From CAVSWT01 sp963777515 (GTDB lineage: Bacteria; Bacteroidota; Ignavibacteria; Ignavibacteriales; Ignavibacteriaceae): a stretch of DNA of 64,000 nt. Numbering within the stretch: position 1 is the first letter of the stretch; each line of letters opens with the position of its first letter. The position numbers and the translations under genes are program-made. This document shows positions 40,101 to 50,750 of this stretch, in pieces. Location of the stretch: the NCBI GenBank assembly GCA_963777515.1, contig CAVZQU010000021.1, positions 186,001 through 250,000 on the forward strand. The letters run 5' to 3'. The notes beneath the pieces were generated by a model that worked only from the letters and a program-made list of their open reading frames with translations, did no database searches and was not told where the DNA came from.

Positions 40101-40537
40101 TTTTTAACTTTAATATTTTTAACGTATTCTGAAATAGGAACTTTTATAGTTTTGTTATTATAAATATCTTCAAGATACATCGAGGGCAAATTTTTACCGT
40201 CAATTTTTTGTCGAGTATAAAGCATAAATGAGATGGTATCTTTAAGCGTGAAATCATTTGGCGCCCATCCGTCCGAAGCGGCAGCTATTCCCCAATCTCC
40301 ACTCTTAACAGATTTCCAGTGAAGCTTTAAACTATTTTTACCAGAATATTTATATTTATCACTAATTGGAAATCTTGCGAATACTAACTCAACGCTGCTT
40401 GGAGAGGCATTAAATCCCCAGCTTGATTGATAGGAAAACTCATCCTGGCTGTCTAAAAAGAAAATATAATCTTGCGAATAAATTTTGAATTGAGAAATAA
40501 ATAAAATCAGAAAAACGATTCTGTAAAAATTCTTCAT
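37140..40537 (-). CDS. Fusion: carbohydrate-module / SGNH hydrolase / GH3 glucosidase
   Basis: Adding one base to the A run at 37275-37279 extends the frame to 37140 and gives 1132 residues: signal peptide (1-22), a shared unassigned module (about 23-195), an SGNH esterase domain (about 204-405; GSSTAEG with nucleophile Ser213, PSND near 293, DGIH with Asp379 and His382), and a BglX-like GH3 enzyme (about 420-1132; DIARDPRWGRIVEGSGED, nucleophile Asp in VVISDFNS, GESKNMSGEAASK, fibronectin-like end). One secreted protein thus joins glycan binding, de-esterification and glucosidase activity. The GH3 part closely resembles the enzyme at 11447. Upstream neighbour is a GH144 lipoprotein gene. Confidence 0.87.
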
Positions 40538-40588
40538 ATATGTTTTTTAGTTTGAGGAGAAAAGTTTTCAAATCTAATTTAAATGAGT

Positions 40589-41978
40589 TCAGTTCATTTT
40601 CATAATGCCCAAACGTGAAAGGCCTTTCTGAATTATAGGATCTTTCATGGCATATTTCCAAATTAAACCCGTTCGATAATTTTCAATCATAATTAATATT
40701 GGACCTTCATCTAATCCTAAGTAATCTTTGTCATACCAATTAAGAGATAAATTAAATGCATCTTTAAATCCGTATTTTCCCCATAAGTCCTTTTGAACCA
40801 TATTTATCATACATATTTTTTAACGTAGCAATACAAATTTCAGGAACAAATGGAACTGAGCCGCCAGCGGCTGTAGGAGTTAAAGTACCGTCATCAAAAA
40901 GAAAATCTTTTGGTCCGGTAGCCCCTCTTCCTGCGTAGCCGTAAAACTTTTTACCATCTTTTTTAAAATCTCCCGGGCCATCACAAGCACTAATCCCCCA
41001 TGTTAAAGAATCGTAGCCAACCCAGCCGTTTGGATTATGTATGCAAAATTCTCTATTGGACAAAGTTGCTCTTTTAGAATTTTCAAAGTAATCAATTCCT
41101 TTTTCTTTCATATAGTTATCTGCAAGATTTCTAAAATCTATCATCATAAATGAATATTGATGTCCAAATAATGGCGGAAAAACTACATGTCCTAAACCTT
41201 TATATGGCTCATCCCATTTATATCCGGATTGCCATTGTTCATAAGCTTTAAGCGGGTTACTTAAATTTGTTCCGGCAGCTAAGATATATAAATAAAGAGC
41301 TTCGGTATAACCATGCCATCCAAAATCTCCCATTCCCTTTTCAGGTTTATAACCCATTGCAATTAAATTTTTATGTCCCTCATGTTTTGATTTTTGAATA
41401 ATTGTCCAATCCCAATCAACCCGGTTAACCAATTTATCAGCAATTTCTCTAATTTGTTTTTCTTCATCGTTATCTTGGTTATAATATTGGGCAGCAAATC
41501 TAATTCCTGCAAGAAGCCAGGCAGTATCTATTGTTGAAAGTTCACAATTCCATTCTCTCTTACCCGTTTCCATATTTAAGAAATGATAATAAAATCCTTT
41601 GTTACCTGTTGCATCTTTATTTGCACTTTGTTCCGAACGCATTAAAAAGTTTAAAAGATTTAATGTTAATTTTTTTGCTTGTTCTCTTGTAATCCATTTG
41701 TGCTCAGCACCGATTGCCCAGGCCATAACTCCCCAGCCTGTCGCGGCTATTGAAGCTGCTGACCAGTCTTGAGTACGGTCTCGGACTAAACCATTTTTAT
41801 GATTAGTTTCATCAATAAAATATTGAAATGTTCTATATTGAATGCTATCTAAAAAAGCTGAGTCTTCTTTAGTTAATTGTGAGTTTGCTTTTTCAGTTCT
41901 TGTATTATTGTTTCCCGAATTACAATTTGAAAAGAATAAAACCAGGAGAATTAATATTGCCAAATGATTTTTTTTCAT
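40589..41978 (-). CDS. GH144-like lipoprotein glucanase (one apparent frameshift)
   Basis: Removing one base in the T run at 40791-40794 gives 462 residues. A lipoprotein signal (LFFSNC, Cys19) indicates membrane anchoring. The (alpha/alpha)6 catalytic domain matches the glycoamylase-like PF10091 family that defines GH144: YRTFQYFIDETNHKNGLVRD, GWGVMAWAIG, STIDTAWLLAGIRFAAQYY, LTPTAAGGSVPFVPEICI, LWGKYGFKDAFNL and GPILIMIENYRTGLIW. Characterised GH144 enzymes cut beta-1,2-glucan, endo (Chitinophaga) or exo releasing sophorose (Parabacteroides). I recognise the family by sequence pattern; specificity here is inferred. It is adjacent to a second, larger GH144 protein. Confidence 0.82.
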
Positions 41979-42015
41979 ATTGGATTATTATTAATTAATA
42001 AAAATTTAATAAGAC

Positions 42016-44424
42016 TTATTTTTGTAAAATCATTTTACCGGCTAATGTTTTATCTGCTGTTTTAATTCTGTAAATATAAATTCCAGAATTTACTATACTG
42101 CCGGTATTGTCTTTTCCATCCCAAACAACACTATGAGAACCTCCGTTCAATTGTTTATTGTATAAAGTCCTAATCTCTCTTCCCAAGATATCATAAATAG
42201 CAACAGAAGTTTTTTGAGATGAAGGAATGGTAAATTCAATGGTAGTAGATGGATTAAAAGGATTAGGGTAATTTCCTATCAACTTGTAGGCTGACGCATT
42301 ATTTGTTTGAACATCATTAATCCCTGTTGAAGTTGAATCCGGCATAAAACCTATTGCATCAAGCATAGGTTGAATTTCAGGATTAGCCATAAAATTCTTC
42401 CATAGTAACTGCGAGCGATAATTTTCAATCATATCTATGATAGGGCCCTGGTCAATTGCTATATAGCTGTCGGCATACCAATTTTGCTTTAAGTTAAAAG
42501 CATCTTTAAAACCATATATGCCCCAAAGGCTACTGCCATACACATAATAAAAACTCTTTAAAGCATTTATTGATTGTTCAGGAGTATACGGCATTGAAGA
42601 TAGCGCAGCAGTTGGTGAAATTGTTCCATTGTCGTTAGTTGGACTTTGCGCTCCATATCCCCACGGATTATCGCTAGCTGTTAATCCCCAGGTATCTTTA
42701 CTATAGCCAGGAAAATTATGAGGATTGTCCATACAATACGCTTGATCGATGAGTGTATAATTCCTGTTATTAATAAAATAATTTGTATAAATATCTTTCT
42801 TAAACCGGGGATCAAATCCAAGAAAAGAATAATGAACAAAAAATAACGGCCCGCCGTAATCCCACCCAACAAATAACGGAATGCCATAAAATGATTTTCC
42901 ATTTGAGTAATTAGAGCTGCTAGCCCAGCCTTTATAATAAAGTATTGCCGGAACCGGATGAGTTGGGGAAGCAATGGCCAGAAGATACACTATCATTGTT
43001 TCGTTAAAGCCGGATATAGGAAAATTCATATCCCAATTATAATTCGGTGACCAATGCCAGTATATAAAATCTCCATTATCCTTTCTATACCAGTCCCATT
43101 CTACTCCTTCCCAAATTGAAGTAATAAGATCTCTAATTTGTTTTTCATCTGAATTATCTTGATTAAAATATTGTCGAGCTGTTAGTAACCCTTCTATCAT
43201 ATATGCTGTTTCAACAATATCGCCACCGTCGTCTTTTGTACTAAACGGGATTACTTTGCCGGTTGTACCGTTCATCCAGTGTGGGAATGCCCCATGAAAT
43301 TTATCTGCTTTAGTTGAAAGAAAATTTAAAATTGTCAGCATCCTAGCAACACCTTGTGCCCTGGTAATAAACCCTCTTTCTATTCCAACTAAAATTGCCA
43401 TAACTCCAAATCCGGAGCCGCCAATTGCACAGATATCACCTGAGCCTAGTCTTTCTCGTGCAAGACCGGAGACCGGGTGTGCGTAATCCCAAAAATATTT
43501 AAAAGTTGCTTCTTGAACTATATCAAGCAAAATGCTGTCAGAAGCTGATGTAGTTGAAGCAGTTACCGAATTACTTAAACCGGATTCATTTCCGCTTGAA
43601 TCGAAAGCAGAAATTTTATAGTTAAAAGTTTTAGGAGGAATCCCAGTGTTATTATTATAATAAGTTGCATTTGAAGCTGCGGAACCGATAACTTTATATT
43701 CACTACCATCATAACGATATATCCAATAACCGGCAAGGTCATTTTCATTATTTGGAGTCCAGGTTAAATGTATATAGCTATGAAATCCTGCTGCAGCTAA
43801 ATCATTTGGTGTTGCCGGTGGAGTAAAATCAGTATCATTTTTTGCGACCATCCTAATATCATCTATGTATACCGTATGTATAATATTATCCGCATTATTC
43901 TGTCCAAAATAAATTGTTTTGATTTGTGTTAAATCCGTATTTCCGGGATTAGTTTCAAAAATAGAAATTGGAACAGAAATCTTTAGCCAAATATTCTTTT
44001 CGATTCCATTTATATATTTGGAAAGTTTCTGTTTAGGAGTTTTTCTGTTTTGAGTATCTTCAATATAAATAGTAGGCAGATTTGCAGAATCAATAGACGC
44101 TGCCGAAAAAACTCTAAATATTATTGAGTCCTTAACAGTTACATCATGGCTAATCCATCCTTGTGCTGCAATAGCAATCCCCCAATCACCGCCGCTTACA
44201 GATTTCCATCTTAATCTAAGTGAATTGAGGCCAGAGTATTTATGAGCTGTATCTACGGGACACTTTGTGCTGTTTGTTAAAATCAAAACACTAGGGTTAT
44301 TATAAAAACCGTAGCTGGGATCATAGTAAGTATTATTGGGACTATCATTAAAAATAACATAGTCAGAGGCATGTCCAATTCCAATGAAAGATAAGAGCAA
44401 AAAAAATGTTGGTAATAATTTCAT
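42016..44424 (-). CDS. Multidomain GH144-like glucanase with T9SS tail
   Basis: The 802 residues have a signal peptide (ending GIGHAS), the shared unassigned module (about 20-192), a fibronectin type III domain (about 200-290, PATPNDLAAAGFHSYIHLTW), a GH144/PF10091 catalytic domain (about 295-705; ATFKYFWDYAHPVSGLARER, GSGFGVMAILVGIERGFITR, SPTAALSSMPYTPEQSI, GPIIDMIENYRSQLLW) and a type IX secretion tail (NYPNPFNPSTTIEFT to the end). It should be exported to the cell surface and act on beta-1,2-glucan if the family rule holds. It lies 37 bases upstream of the lipoprotein GH144 gene, suggesting surface and periplasmic division of labour. Confidence 0.85.
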   Translation of the reverse strand: MKLLPTFFLLLSFIGIGHASDYVIFNDSPNNTYYDPSYGFYNNPSVLILTNSTKCPVDTAHKYSGLNSLRLRWKSVSGGDWGIAIAAQGWISHDVTVKDSIIFRVFSAASIDSANLPTIYIEDTQNRKTPKQKLSKYINGIEKNIWLKISVPISIFETNPGNTDLTQIKTIYFGQNNADNIIHTVYIDDIRMVAKNDTDFTPPATPNDLAAAGFHSYIHLTWTPNNENDLAGYWIYRYDGSEYKVIGSAASNATYYNNNTGIPPKTFNYKISAFDSSGNESGLSNSVTASTTSASDSILLDIVQEATFKYFWDYAHPVSGLARERLGSGDICAIGGSGFGVMAILVGIERGFITRAQGVARMLTILNFLSTKADKFHGAFPHWMNGTTGKVIPFSTKDDGGDIVETAYMIEGLLTARQYFNQDNSDEKQIRDLITSIWEGVEWDWYRKDNGDFIYWHWSPNYNWDMNFPISGFNETMIVYLLAIASPTHPVPAILYYKGWASSSNYSNGKSFYGIPLFVGWDYGGPLFFVHYSFLGFDPRFKKDIYTNYFINNRNYTLIDQAYCMDNPHNFPGYSKDTWGLTASDNPWGYGAQSPTNDNGTISPTAALSSMPYTPEQSINALKSFYYVYGSSLWGIYGFKDAFNLKQNWYADSYIAIDQGPIIDMIENYRSQLLWKNFMANPEIQPMLDAIGFMPDSTSTGINDVQTNNASAYKLIGNYPNPFNPSTTIEFTIPSSQKTSVAIYDILGREIRTLYNKQLNGGSHSVVWDGKDNTGSIVNSGIYIYRIKTADKTLAGKMILQK

Positions 44425-44501
44425 AATTCCCTTTTAATTAAAAAATATTCCATATAGTAGCCAATTAATCTAGATTTTAACTTAATTATATTACTGTATT
44501 T

Positions 44502-46349
44502 TTATTGTACTAATTTATTTTCCATATTTTTATATTCATCATACCATTCAGCAAAAATAGGTGAATATGGAAATGCTAATACGCGGCCGCCGAAACCAAT
44601 CATTCTGTAGGTTACAGTGTTAATTCTTAAAATAGAAATCGACTTTAAAACATCTTCATTTATTCTTATTCCATAATCAAAAGCTATATTTGCCACGTAA
44701 TTTTTAAGCTTATTAGTAAATCGAATTTTTTTCATTGTTTCAATTACAACAGATTTATTACTAGCAAAAGATGTGTCTGCAGGTTTATTTTCTTTTTGGA
44801 TATCATTTAATTTAATAAGGGCATATCCATTAGATACTTTAATTGGGCCGTAAACTTCGCCAGGATTCATCTTTTCAGAAATCTCCCCAATTTCTCCAAG
44901 CTGGTTAACAGGTAAATAACCAAGTTCTCCCCCGCGCTTCTTTATCGAATCCACAATACAATATTTTTCTGCAGCTTCATTAAATGAAAGGCCACTATTA
45001 ATCTCATCTAATGCTTTTTTTATTTCATCAAGATCATTAGTGATTATCTCTTTGAGACTTACTCTATCCGGTTTATAAATCTTATTATGATTTTTATTAA
45101 AAAATTGAAGAGCTTCCGCGTTGCTTATAGAAATAGAATCATATATTACACTTTGCAGTTCCTGGGAGAGATAGTAACTTTCCCAAATATTTAAATCGTT
45201 CCTAACCACGGAACTGTTTTCCAAACCCAAGTTATAACCTTCTCTTACAAGAAGCTGGCTTTCTAAATAATTTTTTACAGTTTCATTAAGAATGAAAGCA
45301 AAACTATTTATGTTTGAAGTATCAACTTTAAGACCATTATATTTTAAATTTTCCAAGAATTCTTTTACCGTTATTGGGTCATCTTCAAATTTTACAAAAT
45401 GTGCATTTAAAACTTCTTTGCCTAATGAGTTTTCAACATCATTGATATCATTTGGCAAAAGATAAACGAATCTCGATTTGTCTATGTAATTTTGATTAAT
45501 ATTCTTTGCTTTTAATTGCTTCTCAACCTCATAAACAATTTTTATGAACAATTGTCTATCTACATTAACATTAAACTTTCTTAAAAAATTTTGGAGATAA
45601 TTATTTTCCAATTCATTAGACGTTTGTTTTTCAAGTGTTTTGTTTAACTTTGCCATGTTTTGTGAAGTAGGGAAAAAAGGCTGCTTCAAGATTTGATAAA
45701 GTTCAAAAATATACCAGCGGTTTCCCGTATAGATTGGTGAAGTAAATTGCCCTGGTTTAAGATTATATAAAGAATCTTCCACATAGCCATCAAGAGTACC
45801 GTATTCGACTTTAGCTAGAGTTTCTTGTTCTGAAGCTTCAGGCCTGCCAACCAATAAGGAATCTAAAGACGCTCCTTTTTTTAACTTGTAATATAAATTC
45901 AACATTTCTTTTTTTTCAGTTGAATATAAATACTTAACCAATAAAATTTCTGAAGAACGTCTTTCCCCTTCTGTAATTAGTTCTGGTGTGATTTTAACTT
46001 TGTTTGTAACTTCTTTTTTATATAAGGCATCTCTTACAAAAAGTTTTTCAAGATGGCCAAGCTGATCTTTTACATCTTTGGCAGTATCAAGTTTTAATGA
46101 TTTAGCTTTTTGGGCTAAAAGTTTTTCTGCAATTAAGGTATAAAGGAACTCTTTTTTATCAAGTGCGGAATCGAGAGATTCTTTTTTACGCGGGTGAGGG
46201 CTAAATTCATATCTGTCAGCAAATTCTTCAGCGGTAATTTTAATACTTCCTACTGCTGCAACAATACGATCGTCATTTTTATTTTCATGCTGCCCGGATG
46301 AATTTATAGTGAAGATTATAAATAGGAACAGCAATAATAACAATTTCAT
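44502..46349 (-). CDS. SurA-like peptidyl-prolyl isomerase, paralogue 2
   Basis: The 615 residues have a signal peptide, an N-terminal chaperone region (VGSIKITAEEFADRYEFSP) and a parvulin domain (about 425-520; LDEINSGLSFNEAAEKYC, GGELGYLPVNQLGEIG, GEVYGPIKVSNGYALIKL). It matches the protein at 20398 over its whole length, including the C-terminal TYRMIGFGG and EWYDEYKN. It probably folds outer-membrane or T9SS cargo of cluster 2. It follows the PorV-like gene by 65 bases and precedes the GH144 gene by 77 bases, fully inside the cluster. Confidence 0.82.
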   Translation of the reverse strand: MKLLLLLFLFIIFTINSSGQHENKNDDRIVAAVGSIKITAEEFADRYEFSPHPRKKESLDSALDKKEFLYTLIAEKLLAQKAKSLKLDTAKDVKDQLGHLEKLFVRDALYKKEVTNKVKITPELITEGERRSSEILLVKYLYSTEKKEMLNLYYKLKKGASLDSLLVGRPEASEQETLAKVEYGTLDGYVEDSLYNLKPGQFTSPIYTGNRWYIFELYQILKQPFFPTSQNMAKLNKTLEKQTSNELENNYLQNFLRKFNVNVDRQLFIKIVYEVEKQLKAKNINQNYIDKSRFVYLLPNDINDVENSLGKEVLNAHFVKFEDDPITVKEFLENLKYNGLKVDTSNINSFAFILNETVKNYLESQLLVREGYNLGLENSSVVRNDLNIWESYYLSQELQSVIYDSISISNAEALQFFNKNHNKIYKPDRVSLKEIITNDLDEIKKALDEINSGLSFNEAAEKYCIVDSIKKRGGELGYLPVNQLGEIGEISEKMNPGEVYGPIKVSNGYALIKLNDIQKENKPADTSFASNKSVVIETMKKIRFTNKLKNYVANIAFDYGIRINEDVLKSISILRINTVTYRMIGFGGRVLAFPYSPIFAEWYDEYKNMENKLVQ

Positions 46350-46414
46350 ATAATAATCATTTTTAATTCAAACCGAATTTTCAAATAATTCTGTAGGAAG
46401 TTTATAAAAAATTA

Positions 46415-47440
46415 TCAAAATCCAATACTTAAAGTAAACCTGTTTACCTTTAACAATAAACCATAATCAGCCCATGCATAATCAAAGCGTAATGCATAAC
46501 CACCGGGAAAGTCATAATTAATGCCAGCACCCAGTTCAAGCCCGCCTTCAGAATCAACAAGAAAAAGATTTCGATAACCGCCTCTAATTGAAAAGTCTCT
46601 CAATAAAGTTACTTCTGCCCCAACATTTACACTTTCATCATTATCATTCGGATGAAGTGCATCTACAACAACTATAACTTTATTATCGTCATCAAATTTA
46701 TAAGGATAAGAAAGTCCAATTCTAAATAAAGTAGGCATTGGAAATTCGTCAGTTCTTAATTCCGCAGGAAGCTGATCATTTTGGCCATGTACAGAAGGGT
46801 CTTGATTATAATCAACATACAAATCCCTTCCGCTGTAACTAGCCCTTGGCCCAAAGTTTAATAAGCTTGCCCCAATGGTAGGGCCATCAGCTATAATTTG
46901 GTACTGAACTCCAAGATTAAAATCAAAATTCGTAAGAGAATTGTGCCAGATAGTTTCTGATAAATAATTAATTAGAAACCCTACAGAAACTCTATCAGTA
47001 AGCATAAGGCCATACCCAACTCCTAAAGCAAAATCTTGAACGTTATAATATTCCCCCGTACCAAGTGGTTCTGCAACAGTTCGAACAGCAATATCACCAG
47101 AGTTCATTGAAATTGCTTGAAGTGAAAATGTTCCTATACTGCCTACTTGAATTCCTAAAGCCGCATAGTTATACGTAATACCTGCCAGCCAGTTAGAATA
47201 AGTAAACTGAGCATCTATCTGAGTTAATCTTCCCATGCTTGCAGGATTATAATAAATTGATGATGCTTCTCCAAACAATGCAGTACCGGCATTACCCATC
47301 CCGGAAACTCTTGCACTTGGATCAATTTTCAAAAACTGCCCGATTGTTGTACCCACCTTGCTTTGTGCAGTAATAGAGATAGTAAAAAGTAAAATAGCGA
47401 CAGTAGATAATGATACTTTAATTATAAATTTATTTTTCAT
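46415..47440 (-). CDS. PorV/PorQ-like outer-membrane protein
   Basis: The 341 residues have a signal peptide and the family-specific start GQFLKIDPSARVSGMGNAGTA, then SSIYYNPASMGRL, typical of the PorV/UPF0164 group of FadL-like barrels. It ends with GGYALRFDYAW and FTLSIGF, a barrel terminus. PorV shuttles T9SS cargo to the attachment complex on the surface, and several proteins here carry T9SS tails. Position directly after the large T9SS-type protein and TonB receptor suggests a dedicated export partner; it might instead be a substrate channel. Confidence 0.78.
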   Translation of the reverse strand: MKNKFIIKVSLSTVAILLFTISITAQSKVGTTIGQFLKIDPSARVSGMGNAGTALFGEASSIYYNPASMGRLTQIDAQFTYSNWLAGITYNYAALGIQVGSIGTFSLQAISMNSGDIAVRTVAEPLGTGEYYNVQDFALGVGYGLMLTDRVSVGFLINYLSETIWHNSLTNFDFNLGVQYQIIADGPTIGASLLNFGPRASYSGRDLYVDYNQDPSVHGQNDQLPAELRTDEFPMPTLFRIGLSYPYKFDDDNKVIVVVDALHPNDNDESVNVGAEVTLLRDFSIRGGYRNLFLVDSEGGLELGAGINYDFPGGYALRFDYAWADYGLLLKVNRFTLSIGF

Positions 47441-47458
47441 ATTAAAAACACCACAAAT

Positions 47459-50400
47459 TTATTTCACTATTGCAAATTTACCTATATAGGAACCAATTCC
47501 GGGGGAATCAACATGATATATATATAGCCCCGGTGCAACTTCGAGATTATCTTTTGTCCGCAAATCCCATGGTTCATAACCTTTCAAGCTGTTATGATAC
47601 AATTGCTTTACTAATTCACCATTTACAGTATAAATTCTTATAGTGCAATTTTCAGGAAGGCCTCTAAATTCAATTCTTCTTTCGCCGCGGCCAGAAACAG
47701 CGTACCTTTGCGGCTCAAAGCTTGCCTGTCCGATATAAGGATTAGGAACAACATATGGTTCACTGAACTGTGATTTTGCTAATTGCTTATCAATTTTTTG
47801 GGCAGTTGTAGTAAATGTAAATGCATCGCTGCTGGAATATGGAATTTTTATTTTCATATTATAGACATCACCATTCAAAGGAGGCTGAAAAGTAGTTGGG
47901 GTAGAATCTTTGTTAACTTCTATATGCCATACAGGCACCAGCTTTGTTGGAGCTTCATAACTGTTAGTTAGAACTTCTATAAAATCACCTGTGCTTGAAA
48001 AATTCCCTGAGTTATCTGCATGCCTGAACCTGAATTTCATCTTCATGTCGCCATTAGCAGTTTCTCCGATTACTTTAAATTTTGTAGGGATTGATGACAT
48101 CCCAATTCCAGCTATTGAAGTATCTAATACTTGATCACTAAAAACTATTTGAATATCATTTGGATAACCAGGCCTTCTTAATCCAATAGGCAAAGAAGTA
48201 GCGTAACGGGCCGACAGTTTCATATTGGTTGTACTATTACTAGTAAACCCACTAGCAAGCGTATCAACAGAAATATATTGAGGTGTTGAGATAATAGGCA
48301 GAATTCCATCTCCAACAGGCCCTATACCCTCTCCTGATAGATCATAACCTAAAGTAAATAAAGTATCTCCTGCTGTTTCATCAACCATTGAATAATATTG
48401 AGCTCTAACTGTGTCAGGTTGGTTTGAAAATATAATTTTCATAGTATGATTGTCGGGAACAAGTGCAGGGTTCTTGATAGTTATTTTTATATCCCCGGTT
48501 CCAACAGTTCCTTCAACCGGCTGCAAGTTTGAAGTTTCTGCGGTTTTATATCCAAGAGGCAAAGCATTTGGAACAACAGAAACAACATTAGTAGGCAGAA
48601 TAATGCCGGCTCTTAATGTTTGACTAACAGAAATTGCATCTTCAGAAGGATATATGTATATCGAATCTGCGCCTTTGTCATAGGCAGTTACTGCATAATA
48701 ATAAGTCTGCCCATTTGTTACAGTTGTATCGGTATAAGTATGCAACAAACCAGTATCATCTCCTAAATAATATGATACACCAAATACATTAACTCCTGAA
48801 TAACCCAGCACCCCATCTTTAAGATCAAAAACAGCTAGTGCTTTTCCATGTCCAATAGGATTAGATCCAGTGGCTGTATATACAACCTGAGGATCAAGAA
48901 AAGTAGGATCTGTGCTTCTATATATCTTATAACCTTCAAAATCATTTGTATTGGTTAACGGATCGAAAGCGGTTTCTGCTATATTATTCCATGTTAAAGT
49001 AACATAGCCGTCTCCTGTAAATGCATTCACAGTAGGTGCCGGAGGTGGAACTGCAAAAACATAATTAGCTTTATATATTTGTGCAACAATTTTAATTGTA
49101 GTTTTTAATTCATTTAGATTAGTACCCCAGCCTAAGGCTAAACTAAATCTTTCTCTTGCCCCTGCCGGAAGGCGAAATGGCCCTGATGCAAATAAAAACC
49201 CAATATTATAATTTTTTACCAGAGGCGCATCGAAAGATGAATCAGCGTCTGAAAATAATGTATAAAGTCTTTTAGGCCAATGTGATTTTCCATCATCATA
49301 GAAGATTATGTTATCAGTTGGACCAACTCCATCACTGGCTCTGATTCTATTCATTTTGAATCCGGTCAATCCAATTTGATCAGATTCATCTTTATCTGTT
49401 CTGTCAAAATTAGGCTCACCATCAGTCGGCTTTCCATCTCCTTCACCTGTATCATGAGTACCAAAAACTCCATCTGCTCCTGTATCATGAAATCTTGCAA
49501 CCCAATCCAAATCTTCATCACCTGTCCACCAAATACCTTCTTTATAAGCAAGCATATTTTCAAGAGGTCCGAAGAAAGATTCGAAATCAGTTATATTATA
49601 ATGAGATTGGACATAAGACCTAATGTTTTCCTGGCCAACAATTTTTTCGCCTGGCCCACTAGTTCTGCTCTCATCAGTTATTCCATCTTTATCATTATCA
49701 ATACCGTCATAAGGATTTCCAGGAGTCTCAAGATATGAATATCCTAAATAACCGGTAGGACCTCTCATTCCAATACCATCTATTTCCCAGTTATAAACAA
49801 TGTTAAGCCCGATTTCTTTAGTGAAGAAAGCATTATTATGATCATTAGGAACAATACCATTAGGAGCATTACCTTCGCCGCCAACACCTGTATCATTATA
49901 AATCCCAAAAATAATATTGTTTAAATAATCAGTTGTTCCTTCATTAGAAATATCATAATGTGAAAATAGTACATAGCTGGACTGTACATTTGCCCATTGA
50001 AAATTCCTTTGTTCAACTCTTAACCCAAGTCCTCTTCTTGTATTATCTCTGCTATCAGGATTAAAATTCCATGCATCGTAGTATTGATCATCATAAACAT
50101 AATAGCTTTCCTGGTCAGCAACATTTGGATTTTTACCAAAGTATCCATCCCATGAGCCCGGCCATCCCGGATCATCAGGATCGTCCATTTTATCAATCCA
50201 GTAATCAGGCCAGGTGCGCGGATCATTGCTTATTGCCGGTGAACGGCCTTTATTAATAGCAGGATCAGGCTGAAAATAACCAACCCATTTTCCTCCCCAG
50301 CTATATGGAGGCCTTGGCTCAAAACGCATTTTTCTATTATGATAAGGACTATCTCCCTGCCTTTCCCTATAGCCTGTTTCCATAATATATGATTCCGTTC

Positions 50401-50719
50401 CATCGAGCTGCTTAATTTTTGCAAGAACATATGGTGTATATCCATCGCTATTATTTTGCCCTGACCCTTTTGGAATTTCCAGAGAATGGAATACACTTAC
50501 ATCAACATTAATTGGATCCGGGGGATAATCTCCAACCATTCCATAATTATAAAAAAACGTTCTAATGTTATTTGCATCATGTGTTCCTTGACGTTCTGCG
50601 GTTAATGTTCCTCTCAAAGAATCAGGAGTTGTTGGTAAAAGCTGTGAAAATATTTTACCAGGAAATAACACTATTATAATTAAAAGAAAAATTATTTTTA
50701 TTAACAACAACTTTTTCAT
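47459..50719 (-). CDS. Large secreted FnIII protein, possible SusD substitute
   Basis: The 1086 residues have a signal peptide, a long N-terminal region rich in Asp, Gly and aromatic residues (YDGIDNDKDGITDESR resembles calcium-binding repeats), an FnIII domain (about 550-660, PTVNAFTGDGYVTLTW) and a C-terminal tail ending GLYIYHVDSPGIGSYIGKFA, resembling type IX sorting tails. I know no enzyme motif in it. It is encoded 31 bases after the TonB receptor and 18 bases before the PorV-like gene; this trio repeats the place SusD/SusE proteins hold in Bacteroides clusters. A role as surface glycan-capture partner of the receptor is inference. Confidence 0.68.
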   Translation of the reverse strand: MKKLLLIKIIFLLIIIVLFPGKIFSQLLPTTPDSLRGTLTAERQGTHDANNIRTFFYNYGMVGDYPPDPINVDVSVFHSLEIPKGSGQNNSDGYTPYVLAKIKQLDGTESYIMETGYRERQGDSPYHNRKMRFEPRPPYSWGGKWVGYFQPDPAINKGRSPAISNDPRTWPDYWIDKMDDPDDPGWPGSWDGYFGKNPNVADQESYYVYDDQYYDAWNFNPDSRDNTRRGLGLRVEQRNFQWANVQSSYVLFSHYDISNEGTTDYLNNIIFGIYNDTGVGGEGNAPNGIVPNDHNNAFFTKEIGLNIVYNWEIDGIGMRGPTGYLGYSYLETPGNPYDGIDNDKDGITDESRTSGPGEKIVGQENIRSYVQSHYNITDFESFFGPLENMLAYKEGIWWTGDEDLDWVARFHDTGADGVFGTHDTGEGDGKPTDGEPNFDRTDKDESDQIGLTGFKMNRIRASDGVGPTDNIIFYDDGKSHWPKRLYTLFSDADSSFDAPLVKNYNIGFLFASGPFRLPAGARERFSLALGWGTNLNELKTTIKIVAQIYKANYVFAVPPPAPTVNAFTGDGYVTLTWNNIAETAFDPLTNTNDFEGYKIYRSTDPTFLDPQVVYTATGSNPIGHGKALAVFDLKDGVLGYSGVNVFGVSYYLGDDTGLLHTYTDTTVTNGQTYYYAVTAYDKGADSIYIYPSEDAISVSQTLRAGIILPTNVVSVVPNALPLGYKTAETSNLQPVEGTVGTGDIKITIKNPALVPDNHTMKIIFSNQPDTVRAQYYSMVDETAGDTLFTLGYDLSGEGIGPVGDGILPIISTPQYISVDTLASGFTSNSTTNMKLSARYATSLPIGLRRPGYPNDIQIVFSDQVLDTSIAGIGMSSIPTKFKVIGETANGDMKMKFRFRHADNSGNFSSTGDFIEVLTNSYEAPTKLVPVWHIEVNKDSTPTTFQPPLNGDVYNMKIKIPYSSSDAFTFTTTAQKIDKQLAKSQFSEPYVVPNPYIGQASFEPQRYAVSGRGERRIEFRGLPENCTIRIYTVNGELVKQLYHNSLKGYEPWDLRTKDNLEVAPGLYIYHVDSPGIGSYIGKFAIVK

Positions 50720-50750
50720 ATTAAAAACATTAAATTTAATTTTATAGAAA

